NCBI GenBank assembly: GCA_005406025.1
Contig: BGZK01001215.1
Span: 1 to 64,000, forward strand
DNA length: 64,000 bases
Reading direction: 5' to 3'
Source of the DNA: Eumeta japonica
Taxonomy: Eukaryota; Arthropoda; Insecta; Lepidoptera; Psychidae
Shown: positions 46,346 through 57,680 of the stretch, piece after piece
Position numbering within the stretch: the stretch's first letter is position 1
How the letters are laid out: each line of letters begins with the position of its first letter
Notes under the pieces: model-generated
The model's input: the letters and a program-made list of their open reading frames with translations, nothing else
What the model was told of the DNA's origin: nothing
The model's database searches: none
Position numbers and translations under genes: made by a program

Positions 46346-48185
46346 CATAAAAATAAACTTAAGAGGGCAAGTTTGTATTCAACAGCGGACGTTTGATAGT
46401 TGAAACGAATATCTCATAAAGGTATTTTGATCTAATCTGCCCCTATTTATTGTAAAGCAATTGCATGGTGTTTTTTTTTTTAATTAGAGTTTGCCATTAT
46501 TTCTTTCACGAATATGTAAGATTTGGACTTATACATAAGTGTTTTGTCTATCATATATTCCGATAGATTCATATAGACCAATTATTAGATGTTGCTAATT
46601 GGTTGCTTAACCTTCTTAAGATGTCTGTAGTCCGTAAGTGAATAGTTTTGTCTATAACAGGTCTGCATTTTACAGACTAAAAATTAAAAAAAAATGTAAT
46701 ATATTCCCAATTAAAGGTAAAAGTGGATACATATCTCAAAATATAAAGACAAAAAGTATAAATTAGAACAAGGACTATGTAAAGCTTTTTAATATTTTTT
46801 AACGATTAATGACAAAACGAATCGAAACTTTGCGCGATTCATCCGTCCATGCATGACAGTAGTCGAGTTTAAATATAATTTTGGATTTAATTCAAAGTGT
46901 AGTTTATCAGTTTTAAAATTTTCTTCATTGGGGCACCATCGACTATTTGTCTCTTGGTCGTATGATGAAGTCTATCTTACTATTCGTCAAATCAGAAAGG
47001 CTTTTCAGGTTCTACTTCCTGTGGAGTTGTTTTGAACAAAAAGATCGCTCTTTTGTCGCCAGACTACATTTTTACTCAACGTACCTTGACTTGACTTAAC
47101 TTTAGAAATACCTTGGTACGTAATTTCTTCTTTGAAATTATAACGACACTACACACTAAACAGCATATATAATCTTCAAAATAATCTCATTTTCAGAACG
47201 TATAATGGGTTATGTCTATACTTATAAGATCTTCAACGAAAAAACTAACTTAATAATATACTGTTTAATAATATGACTATAAAATATTATGCTACTCTAT
47301 TTGCCGCACTTACAAGGTGCTCTACATTGTGGATTGTCTTATGTACGATAAAAGGAGTGACGTTGCCAATTCTACGAAACTAAAATACAGCAACTCACCA
47401 ATAAAAAATCTGAAAAATAGTTAACCCTGAAGCCATTCTTAAAAGTTCCCGCTGTGATGTTTGTCGAAATATTTTTGAGCTCCTTGAATATCACAATATA
47501 CTTGTCTATAAGTTTCAAAACTCTTTAATAATTTTTTCTATTAATAATAAAAATTTTAAAGGACCCTTGTTTAAAAATACATGAAAATACTACAACTCTT
47601 GGTCCCTTGTTTGGAACAGGTATTAGATAATTTTCATGTAGGTTATTAAACAACATAAATAAGAATTTATAAAGCTCCAAAGTGCTTTTTATTGGCCATA
47701 TAGTTTCTTAATTTATTTTCTATTACGTAAAAACAAAAAAATCAATATAATAATCTACAGAATAAAAAATTAGTGACTTTGTTTAAGTGTAAAAATTTAT
47801 ATTTTTAATACAAAAGATTAGCACTCCAGTAAGGTGTTTTACTGATTTCGTTTATTTCTAGTGGACGAAAAATAATGTTAAATATGCCAATAAGCTAATC
47901 AAAGTAACAACCTATTGATAATCAAAACTCATAATGCACTATTGAATAGTATTAACTATACTCTTCAATAGTGCATTGTTCCGTATTGTTATATGGAATG
48001 CTCGTAAATTCTTTTGTCCGAAATGAAAGATTTATTTGTTTAAAGAAATTATATTTATGGCTTCTTATCTATGTATTTGCTTTTAGACCCATTTCATTTT
48101 TCCATTATTTTTCTTGTAATAATTTTAATGTTAATTATGAATTAATATAAAGAAAATATTGAAGAATCATATCAGCATTATTCTT
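46346..48185. other. AT-rich region with a hairpin
   Basis: No gene was supported. The open frame at 46853-47035 has no family resemblance. The hairpin at 47933-47977 is listed separately. Confidence 0.4.
47933..47977. repeat. inverted repeat, 20-bp arms, one mismatch
   Basis: Arms 47933-47952 ('aatgcactattgaatagtat') and 47958-47977 are complementary with one mismatch and a five-base loop. Confidence 0.93.
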
Positions 48186-48394
48186 TATCGATATTCTGCG
48201 ACAGCGCCGTCGTCTCGCGTCCTTCCGCAAATCCCAAAAAAAAAAAAGGCACGTCCATATTTCGCAGAGGAATCCGCGCGCAAAAGTTTATTTTGCATGG
48301 CAATAAAATCGATGATCGAATATCAATGTTAGGCGAGTCAGTTGAGCTTGGAGTCGTAAAAAAGGGGCGCGGGTGCTGCGAACGGCCTACGCAG
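48186..48394 (+). promoter_or_regulatory. candidate promoter and untranslated first exon
   Basis: 'tatcgata' at 48186-48193 matches the DRE element of insect housekeeping promoters. 'tcagtt' at 48338-48343 matches the arthropod initiator. The GC-rich segment from 48340 ends in 'acgcag' followed by 'gtgagc' at 48395, a strong donor. Together these outline a possible 55-base noncoding exon on the plus strand. No TATA box or DPE was found at the expected distance. Each motif alone is common by chance; the combination inside a GC-rich island is what earns the entry. It could be an alternative upstream exon of a gene to the right. Confidence 0.3.
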
Positions 48395-49425
48395 GTGAGC
48401 AAATAGCGTGTAATTTTATTAGGACCCGAAAAGCGCCCGGGCGAAGCTCCTCCTGCCTTTGGGGAAAAAATGATGATCCAGCCCTCACAGCCGGCATCCA
48501 GATTCCATACATAACCTCCGTTCGATAGTGTTCGATGGACAACTGAAATATTTGATTACTCTGGGATTGGGAGCGGGCTAATATGTACCCATGCCCGAAG
48601 GCATATTTGACGTTCCGAATAGTGGGGTACATGACCTATATTAAAACTTTGACTCCGTATTAATTAACACACATATATGTCTATCCCAATGTTACAACTT
48701 TGTATATATTACGATTAATTATGGAACATTAATAACTAGAAAAATTGTAACACAATCACAATGACCTAACTAGCAATCGCTCGTTCTATGAAAGTCGTGG
48801 TCGACGTGTAAGTTACTCATTCTATGTGTGCAAGTTTACAACTTACATAACAGCGACTGAGTTGGCGAATGATAGTTTTATCACTTAAAAAGTATTTACG
48901 ACTTCCTTTTTCCCAAAGTAGTCGTCGAGTTGAAAAGGAAATAAACAAGTTTTTCATGTTAACGCTCAATAGTACAGATACCGGCTGAACAGCGGCTGGA
49001 TAAAGTAAGTCGCATAGTGAAAAATAAACCTTCTTGTTACTGCATCGAGTTTTGATTTTGATCGTAGTCCACTAAACTACAACATTATGGATAAACTAAT
49101 GTGGTTTCATTATAATACTACACTCGGACTTAGCTGAGATGTCAAGGCCAAGTATACCTGCTATCATTTCCAGGTTCCGAAATAGTCATAATCAAAGTTT
49201 GAATCATAGTAGCGTCGCTGAGACTACAAATTCAGAAATGACCTACTTGCTTAAAGTGAACGTGGAATGAATATTTCAACCTTATCTAATAGATGAATTA
49301 TCCATCTATCTATCTATTATCTATAATTATAAAATTAATTTTAATGCTCATTATATAATGATAATACTCATGTCTATTTCCCAGAACGTTAGACAGAGAC
49401 GTCAGATTTAATTCATCATATAAGG
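48395..49425. other. region without recognised gene
   Basis: GC-rich to about 48640 and AT-rich after that, with nothing recognised up to the mariner element. Confidence 0.4.
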
Positions 49426-50702
49426 TTAGGGAAAAAGGTTTTTCATATTTTATATACAAATTCAAGATAATATTTCAATATATATCATTCAAATTTAAAT
49501 ATAATATATATATGAAATTTTGTTCAACAACTTATTGCCATTTTGTAGATAGTGACATAATCCCATTGCTGTAGAAGTTTTGGAACTTCTGATCAAAAAA
49601 CTGCGACAAGTAATTTTGACAGTCCTCTCTTGATGTTAACCTAACACCACTTAATGAATTCTGAAGAAACCGAAATAGATAAAAATCTGGGGCTGAAAAA
49701 TCAGGGCTGTATGGTGGATGCATTAACATTTCCCAACAAAAGTCTCTCAATATTTGTTAAGTGGCTAAAGATGTGTTTGGTCTGGTGTTGTCATGGTGAA
49801 AAACCACCCCCTTTCTGTTGACGAGTTTCGGCCGTTTTTTTTCTACTTCTTTCTTGATTCTCATTAGCTATTGGCAGTAGATATACAAATTCATGCTTTT
49901 GCCCGGCGGTAAGAGCTACACTTAATACATAATGTCCCACCATACACGTAACATCAACTTATTGCGAGTTAAACCAGGTTTCGTTATAGTCTGTGAAGTT
50001 TGTTTGACTTTCGACCATGATATTTTTTACACGTTCTTGTCGTAGGTAATCCATTTTTTATCACCAGTGATCAATATTTTCAAGACCGGTACGGTTTCAT
50101 TACGTTTCAATAGAGAATCGCAAATGAGTAAATGATTCATTTGATTTCTTTAACTGGGCTCGTACGGGATCCAAATATGGAGCTTTTTTGTAAATCTAGC
50201 TTTTTTTTAAATGGATCTAAACTGTTTGGTCTATTGGTCTTACCATAAAGCTCTTCAGCTATGTTGTAAAAACTAATATGCCGATCTTGTTCTACTTTTA
50301 CCAAAATGGCATCGACTTTATCGGTAATAGGACGACGAGAGCAAGTTTCATCTTTGACATCAAAATTACCGCACTGAAAACGCTTGAACCAGTTTTGCGC
50401 TATTCTTACCGACATTGAATTAGATTCATAAACATTACAAATTTTTTGTTTATGGCATTTTTCCCTTTTTTTTTTATATAATGAAACTTTAAAATGTATC
50501 GAATTTCTACTCAAGATTCACTCATTTTGATGGCGAGAAAAACAATAAAGAATTAGCGAAACACCGTGTATACTTTTTATTTTTCTTTATTTAAAATATA
50601 ACCTATTTAATAGTGTCAAAACTAACCAGATACAAACAGCACAACCAAAGAGATTTTACTTCAACTTTTTATTTATAAAATACGAATAAACTTTTTCCCC
50701 AA
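49426..50702 (-). mobile_element. full-length decayed mariner element
   Basis: About 1.28 kb, the usual mariner size. The inverted ends match: left 'ttagggaaaaaggtttttca' and, in complement at the right, 'ttggggaaaaagtttattcg', continuing into 'tattttata'. The minus strand carries a transposase remnant: an N-terminal helix-turn-helix region at 50514-50137 ('RIAQNWFKRFQCGNFDVKDE'), 'ILITGDKKWITYDKNV' near 50070, 'VVFHHDNTRPNTS' near 49800-49780 and 'MLMHPPYSPDFSAPDFYLFR' near 49720. All three catalytic Asp codons (in TGD, HHDN and YSPD) are still present. Several in-frame stops and frame changes inactivate the gene. 'HPPYSPDF' and 'LQNSLSGVRLTSREDCQNYL' suggest the mellifera branch. The TA duplication at the borders is not certain. 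Confidence 0.9.
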
Positions 50703-51147
50703 TTTAATTTATTTTGAAATACCTAATTTCAAAACGAACTGAAACTCCTTTGTACTTCTATTTAAATTTCAAACCTTTTTGGAATAAAATTAAATTATGG
50801 ATTGACTATTATAACATTACCAAACATTTTTTTTAATGGAAAATGATGGAATACGTTAATGAGAGCGTCAAGATCAAAATATTCACACCGGTGTTCATTT
50901 TTGTAGTATTGCAGATTACTTGCTAACTCTTGCCGACCTGCTTACTTAGTATATCTCTAGTTATTTTTGCCCTATGGGAAAAAAACCCGTGCCTCCGTGA
51001 CAGGGTATTAATAAATTTATACGCGTAGTAAAGCAGTGGAGGCGGCCGAGTAAATTACTTGTTTAAACTAACTGTCCGTTCACGGTTTTATCCGTGCGAG
51101 CATGGAGGAAGTTTTTTTTTTCGTATATAAATTCGAGGCTTTTGCAT

Positions 51148-51300
51148 CATCGTTCTCGCTATCACTTTTAATTACTATTTCGGTTCTTATTCCGATTTTG
51201 TTTCGACTCTGCTTTTGATTTCGATCCCAGTTTTATTCATGGTTCTAACGTCGGCCTGAGTATCTACTGGTTGCAATTTCGGTTGCAACTTTCTGCATTT
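51148..51300. repeat. degenerate hexamer array, locus 3
   Basis: 'cgttctcgctatcactttta', 'atttcggttcttattccgat', 'tttcgactctgcttttgatt' and 'tcgatcccag' run on in near six-base phase, in the same pyrimidine-rich orientation as loci 2 and 4. Confidence 0.6.
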
Positions 51301-52049
51301 TAAACTTTACTTGTATCAAGTCCATTTAAATTTCAATCTCTGAAATCAACGATATCACATAACGATACTATAAAACCTATAAAATGAATCTTGCCACAAA
51401 TATTAACAACTACCGATGTTTACAAGCAATGAAAAATAAATCTATATTAAAAAACAAATAATGTTATTATGGTGATCGTCGATCACTGGATGGCGCTCCG
51501 AACTATATTTTTGAGAGACGATAAATACTCCATATCTTCAAACATTTTCAAAAAATGAGCTAAATTTTGTATCAATGTCTATCAAGAGTGAATTTCAAAC
51601 CTTACTTATAGTTAGAGGGATAAATGGTAGAGTGTCACAGACTTGTAATGATTGTGTGGATCTTTGAGGAACTTGTTAACTTCTTGTTGACTCTTATTAT
51701 GGAATAACTTAAACGCATGGATTAGCACATTTTCAATATTTTTGTGTAGTTTAATCCCTTAAAAAAATTGAAATATGTATGACAAACTACCTCAAATATT
51801 TTTGCACAAAAAATCTTTTGCATATATCAGGAATATTATTTATGTTTAATCAAAACAGTTTAAATTCTTATTCCACGATTGAACTCATAAGTTCGGAATT
51901 GCTCCATAATTTAGCGAGCAAATCGTGAGGAAAAGATTTATTTAAATTACGCGAATGTTGTAAATAAAAGCTAAACCATCGGGAAATTTTTTTCTTAAAT
52001 GAAGTTTCATCGATCAAAACTCAACGTAAACCAAAATCTCGTCACAGAG

Positions 52050-52090
52050 AAGGCAAATATGATAAGTGTCACATTTATCATATTTGCCTT
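52050..52090. repeat. perfect inverted repeat, 16-bp arms
   Basis: Arms 'aaggcaaatatgataa' (52050-52065) and its exact complement (52075-52090) around a nine-base loop. Confidence 0.94.
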
Positions 52091-52559
52091 TTCCATCGAT
52101 GCGTCAAATGCGCATTCGCCATAATGAAAATATTTCGAAAAATACTCCATCACTCTGCACGTTGGCTGTCGCTTACTCGCTCTTGTCTGTTACTTGCTCC
52201 TGAAAGAGTGGCCAATACGGTTTGTGACGTATCCTCATTTATGATCGGTTTTACAGAAACAGAGAGAGCTTCTCATTTCACATTTAAACCGAAAGAGAGA
52301 GAGTGAGAGATTCACATGGAGTGAGCATTCGCTTACGCTTATTCATTATGTTACAATTTCTACCGGTCAACTCCTACCGAAAGCCGTGTTAAAGAACTTC
52401 GTACCAAAAGCACGCTTATTAAATATACTGAGTACTGTAATTTAACGATCTGTCATATGTTGCGCGTTAAGACTTTCTTCTAATCACGGAATACATCTAC
52501 GTATTACTTCTACGGTCCTCTTCAAGTTGTGAAAAATCAGTGCCTTGTATTACGTATTT

Positions 52560-52860
52560 AATGATTTCCGTGTTTATTCAGTCGTTAGCGTCGCGCGCGC
52601 GCGCGCCGCCGCGCGGTGACACGCCGCCTAATGAGGTTTCGACACGGAAGTCGCGATGTTGAACATCCAAATGTGGAAGTTCATTTTGGGGCGAGCACGG
52701 CACGAGGGTGTAGTTCCTGTTAACTTATCACGCATGAAGTGCGTGATATAGGTGGTTTTATTCAAACGCTCCTCTTTTCGATTGAACGCCAAAGCGACGC
52801 CAGTCTCTAATAGAATTGCTTTTATCGTTCGCGGACGTCGATCCGGCACTTAGTAGAGCT
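52560..52860. promoter_or_regulatory. CpG-rich island with (CG)n tract
   Basis: The sharply GC-rich part contains the CG-alternating tract at 52589-52616. The minus-strand open frame at 52628-52849 shows no family resemblance. Candidate regulatory DNA. Confidence 0.3.
52589..52616. repeat. (CG)n tract
   Basis: 'gcgtcgcgcgcgcgcgcgcc' continuing to 'gccgcgcgg'. Alternating CG of this length can adopt Z-DNA, and it is rare in AT-rich insect DNA. Confidence 0.9.
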
Positions 52861-54965
52861 GATTATTCATACACCACAAAAGAGCATAAACATAGCTGAA
52901 AGTAAATAATTATTAGTAGGACGAAAGACCGATGACTTGCTTGATTTCATTGCCTGACCGACTCATAGCTGAATTTGCGAAATAACAATTTATTCTTCTT
53001 CTGCGTAGTTTTATCTATGTCGTTCAATAAAACAATATCGCTATAAAATAATAATAATAAAATTTGAGATCAAACTGATTTTAAAATCAGAAACTGGATG
53101 AGTTTAACACGGCAGCTCACCCCACGTGTCCGATTCATCGCGTCGCTCAGGCAAAAAGTCTCGTGTGGTCAAAACATCATGAATGTTTGCTTTTCTCACT
53201 TGCATGACCACAAATCACCCTGAACTGACATTTCAATGTTCGGTGTTGTGTGTAACCAAACGATTCAAATCAGTAATATTGTACTGAAATTAAAAATTGT
53301 CACCAAACAAAAACTGGAGTGGACTTCGACGTCGGCGTGAATTTTCACTTTGTAATACTGTCATCACATAGCTACTGATAAATTGACAGGAGTACGTACA
53401 ACTGTATTTCTTTTACTAAAATCATATTTTATGGATATTTCGCGTGCTAAACGGTCATGAATTAATGCGATCGTAAAGTTGTGACCGGGCTCGAACTGCT
53501 TATCAACACCTAGTGGGAATTCAATGTAAATTTTACATATTTCTCAACTAACAGCTTACATTTATTTTATGATGTACTTGGATATAATTATTCGTTAACT
53601 TTATCTTTGACAGGTTTAAAGTTGCGATTTCACTTGATGCAATGATGTGGTCATGTTATGTTTAGCTTTGGTAATAAGAATTTTCTCTACACCTATTTTA
53701 TAATGAACTTACTTCTTGAAACGATTTAAAATATGAAAGCGTGCCACAGAATATGTGAACTGCGTCAAGGTGATGATCGAAAATTTTGGTTTTAAGAATC
53801 TTGATTTTTCTCAGAAAGTCCAAAACATATGCAAGTGCTTTCTAGTGACCCGACTCAGTGTTATTGACATTTCAATTACAGTTACACAATTTAACGTCTA
53901 TAACAGAGATAAAATGTCGAAAGCAGCTCTTTTAAAACAGAGATTTATATTTTACAAGCAAACGGTACCGATCTAAGCCTCCAAATTTTCTACGTAATCT
54001 ATACAAAGAATTCAAAATGTCAGTTGATTTTTTCAAAGTTAATCTTAATTTTTATTTGAATGAAAAAAAAATGTTTTATCACATACAACCTTTAGAAATA
54101 GTAAACGTATCGCGCGTTTTAATATGCAATACCGATATGTACGCTGGTGCACGGCACTATGACGTGTTATAGTAATAAGTTGGATTAAGTTGGAGTCGTT
54201 TACGCATACTTGTATTGTCGGAAACATAAACTGCTACATACGTTTTCTGTCACCTTTTAAATTTGAGTAAATTTAAAGAATACAATGTGAATATAAAAAA
54301 AATAGTACAATGAGCATTGATTACGATGCTAAGTTAATATAAGAAAATGGTGCTTTACTGATGTGATGGGACAATAGCACCCCCTTTGGTAGATTGTGAT
54401 ACTGCAAGCCTGACGGCTCAAAAAAAATGGATCCCTTACAAGATCACATATTGCTCGTCTGTCAAAATTCTTTTTCTTAGCTTAATATAAAATAGTGAGA
54501 TCTACCGTTTCTTGACGGTGTAAAATTCCAAACTTCTAAAGTTATCGCAATCACAAACCACAGTTAGTTTGTCACGTATTTTCATACTAGTGAATTCACT
54601 CACTAAGATTTATAATGGTATTTTCCATTGATTTAGTATCATAAATTTGACCAAAAGTAAATTCTTACGCAACTCAGGAAAAAATGCGAAACTGGTTTGT
54701 AGTTATATAAAAGTATAATTGTATAATAACATATTTTCTTAACAATTAAGTTCACCATTCAGAACTTAAAGCAGTACGTAAGCATGATAACTGTCAATCA
54801 TCGATTGTTATATTAAACGATAAATTTTTGTCCTAAATGATGCCAAGATTTACACCTACATCGTAAAGGAATTAGGGATTGCTCACGTATTTCATTTGGG
54901 ATTTGTAAAAGTAAAAAAAAAAATGTGTTGCAATCGTTTGGCTATCCGAATTTTATACTGAATCT
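52861..54965. other. AT-rich region without recognised gene
   Basis: No supported feature. Open frames at 53755-53976 and 54045-54227 look like chance. Confidence 0.45.
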
Positions 54966-55215
54966 AGACTGACAGAAGTAATTTAGAGCGAATATGCACG
55001 ATGGAAAGGTCAGCAATGGTTGTTCTAAAAAATCTTCTACAAATAAAATTAATGGCATATAAAAGAAGGGCCCAGTTTTAAGCACATGAAACCAACGAGC
55101 TTGGATAAAAAGATTGATAGATATCAGTGAAGCAAGAGATACGCAAACATCGTACCATGTGGAAATCTGTAGTCTCTGCCTATTCTTATGGAAAATAGGC
55201 GTCAGTTAATAATTA
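54966..55215 (+). mobile_element. 3' fragment of RTE-like LINE, family A, copy 3
   Basis: The plus strand, with frame changes, reads 'RLTEVI', 'RANMHDGKVSNG', 'KKSSTNKINGI', 'KKGPVLST', 'NQRAWIKRLIDISEARDT' and 'TMWKSVVSAYSYGK', the same C-terminal end as copies 1, 2 and 4. It is followed by an AT-rich tail ('ttaataattataata'). No catalytic part. Confidence 0.85.
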
Positions 55216-55487
55216 TAATATAGAATAATTGTGATTTTCGACAACGTCCTCAGGAACAATGTTTCCTCTCTCTTGGGTGTTCTATTCTCGACAACCAAAT
55301 TTCTAGTTCAATCAAATAATATTTTTTGAACACTCAGGTAAGGGTTTTCAAAAACTATTAATAGCTATAGTTTATATCTATCCAATGGTTATGGACAATT
55401 TTGGGTGGCTTGCCAATTTAATTGATGCCCGCAGCTCCGCTAGCATGAACATAGATTGAATGTTATCATATTTTTTAATGATCGATG
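55216..55487. other. short region with a dispersed-repeat terminus
   Basis: 'gcccgcagctccgctagcatg' at 55425-55445 is the reverse of the 31945-31980 motif. Nothing else was recognised. Confidence 0.35.
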
Positions 55488-55800
55488 TTGATCTCAATCC
55501 CGCTCCCACAGTCACATTTTTGATTCTGATCCCTACCCCAAATTCGTTTCCGACCCAGTCTCGTTCTAAATTTCGGTCCCGGAGTCGCTTTTAATTCTGA
55601 TTCTGGTCCCGTTCTCCATTCTATTCTTCGTCCCGTTTTTCATACTGATTCCGCTACCAGTTAGAGATACGATTTGAACGAAGGCAGGGGAAATAATTCC
55701 TTAATTTTTTGTATTTCATTCCCGATCAGGCTCTTGATTTTGATTTCGATCCCACGCGCAATTTTGACCCCGGTCTCGTTTTCAAATTCTGCTTTCCTTT
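55488..55800. repeat. degenerate hexamer array, locus 4 (longest)
   Basis: About 300 bases of TTCCG/GATCCC/GTTTTG words: 'ctcaatcccgctcccacagt', 'attctgatccctacccc', 'tttcggtcccggagtcgc', 'tgattctggtcccgttctcc', 'actgattccgctacc' and 'tgatttcgatcccacgc'. A six-base rhythm is visible by eye. The open frames at 55661-56038 (minus) and 55674-55895 (plus) are by-products. Confidence 0.65.
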
Positions 55801-57409
55801 CCATTTTAATTTTAGAAACCGCTGCCTGTCTAAATCTGCATAATATTATTGTTTTAAAGAATAGTAATGAATTAAAATTTAATAACGTGGTGTGATTTAG
55901 TGAACAAAATTTCAATCTATCTTCTGTCAATTGAGAGACGAGGGTTATGTATCTTTTTATGAGAAATTTGGAAAAAAAATTAAAACAAAAAATTTTGATC
56001 TCAACCACTACGCATCTATTGTAATAAAAACTATCCAATCTCTCAAATTATATATTATTAATGCTATATTAATGGTCATGTAAAAAAATAGATCATGCAT
56101 TTGGACATAACTATTAAATAGACGATAATTTAATTTATTTTTCTTAATGATTTGCAGTTATAATAGTCTTTTTTAACTTTGATTTTGCGTTATAACTCGT
56201 CGTACTAAAAACTAAAATACTAAAATAATTAATTATATGTCTAAAAACAGAATGTATCGGCCAAAAAACTCTCTTCAAATCGAAGCGAACGGTATACTCT
56301 GATTATATCTTTAACGGAATTAAGTAACACGCTTTCGTTTTCATTAAAAGAATAGCTACACTTTCACGTTATTATTTTTATGTCAATTTGGAAATGAATA
56401 CTGTATGAACTTCATATTTCCGTAAAAATTGGCCTTTGGAAATGAAACTGCTACCGCAAATATTCCAGACGGTTTTTCAAATTCTTCTCCCTAATTTTCT
56501 ATTGAAACAATGTTTTAAATAGCACCAATTGAACGGCTAATGTTAAATTACATCTTAAACCCCAAGGACAAATGCAGTGTCTCCGAAACAAATACCTCTT
56601 AAGGTCACGCGGACCGCACCAATCGGGGGGATCATTCGAGCAAGCCGCCTTAACGAAGGAACGCCACAATTTGCCGTAACGAGCCACATATTTGGTTTCA
56701 GCGAAATGCATTTTCTATCGCTGTATTTTCCTCTTTGTTCGGCTAAAAATGAGCGGAATGAATGAAATTCCTTATCCAATTAACGGAATTGTCTTCCTTA
56801 ATTCGTTCGCGAAGTTGCAAAGAGACGTTTTTATTCGTTTTCAGCTTTTTACGCCGTTAAGCGATTTGCGGCGCGAATTAACTAATTAGATGTAGTTTGC
56901 GGATGCGTCGTTTATTTTATGGAAATCTTATAATTATTATAATACATAAAAAAAATAAGGTTGTTCGTGGTGTTTTAAGATTACATTTTCTAAGGAAATG
57001 TAAATACCGCTTCTTAAAATAGATAATGTGTACCCTAATTCCCAAATTAAATCATTTATCAGATGGCGTGCGCACGATACCAATTCCGTAGATAGATTTC
57101 ATCAGCATAGCATTTTTTTAGTGAATTAAGAAAATACTGGTTAAAATACATCCAGTTAAAAAAGAAATAAAACCCCCGTATTATGAAGCTTATAATTTTA
57201 CCAATTGAACAGTTCAATGAAGATACCGGTAAATGGAGTATCCAAATACTTATATAAAATTAAGTTTTATTAAAACAAGATACTTTAATTCAATTCCGAT
57301 AACAAAAAAAGGATGATTAAATATGTCGCTTTAAATTTTTCGTTCATATAAAATATAGATAATAAAATATTGTTTCGGGATCAAGTAGTATGTAAGTTAT
57401 TTGGCAATC
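55801..57409. other. region with a moderately GC-rich block
   Basis: About 56560-56890 is CpG-containing with open frames on both strands and no domain. It may be a conserved regulatory block. No gene was called. Confidence 0.3.
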
Positions 57410-57680
57410 GCTTAAAGCTCACCAGACATCGATTTCGCTATTCGCCTACGCGATTCGAACAGATCCCGAGTCGCCGATCAGAGTCGCACTAGAGCCGTCG
57501 CCGCGGCCTGTTAGTTGTAAACAATAACGCCGGCAACGCGAACCGAAAAACACAATTCAATTGTAGCCTTTCGCGTCGTCGCCTTAATTAATACGGCGCG
57601 CCGGCACGCGAGCGCGGCGCACCGCCGAGATTTCCTTTGTCTACTTTCCTTTGGGCTGTTCAAGTTTTATTTGTTTATTG
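57410..57680. promoter_or_regulatory. CpG-rich island (candidate regulatory region)
   Basis: Contains 'gagccgtcgccgcggcc', 'ataacgccggcaacgcgaac' and 'cggcgcgccggcacgcgagc', with an 'atcagagtcgca' that weakly resembles an initiator. No exon boundary could be set. Confidence 0.3.

Larger units (their letters stand above)
50703..52588. other. region with hexamer array and hairpin
   Basis: Apart from the hexamer array at 51148-51300 and the hairpin at 52050-52090, nothing is supported. Confidence 0.35.

Noticed and set aside
55661..56038. 125-codon minus-strand frame
   Set aside because: Half of it is the hexamer array; no domain.
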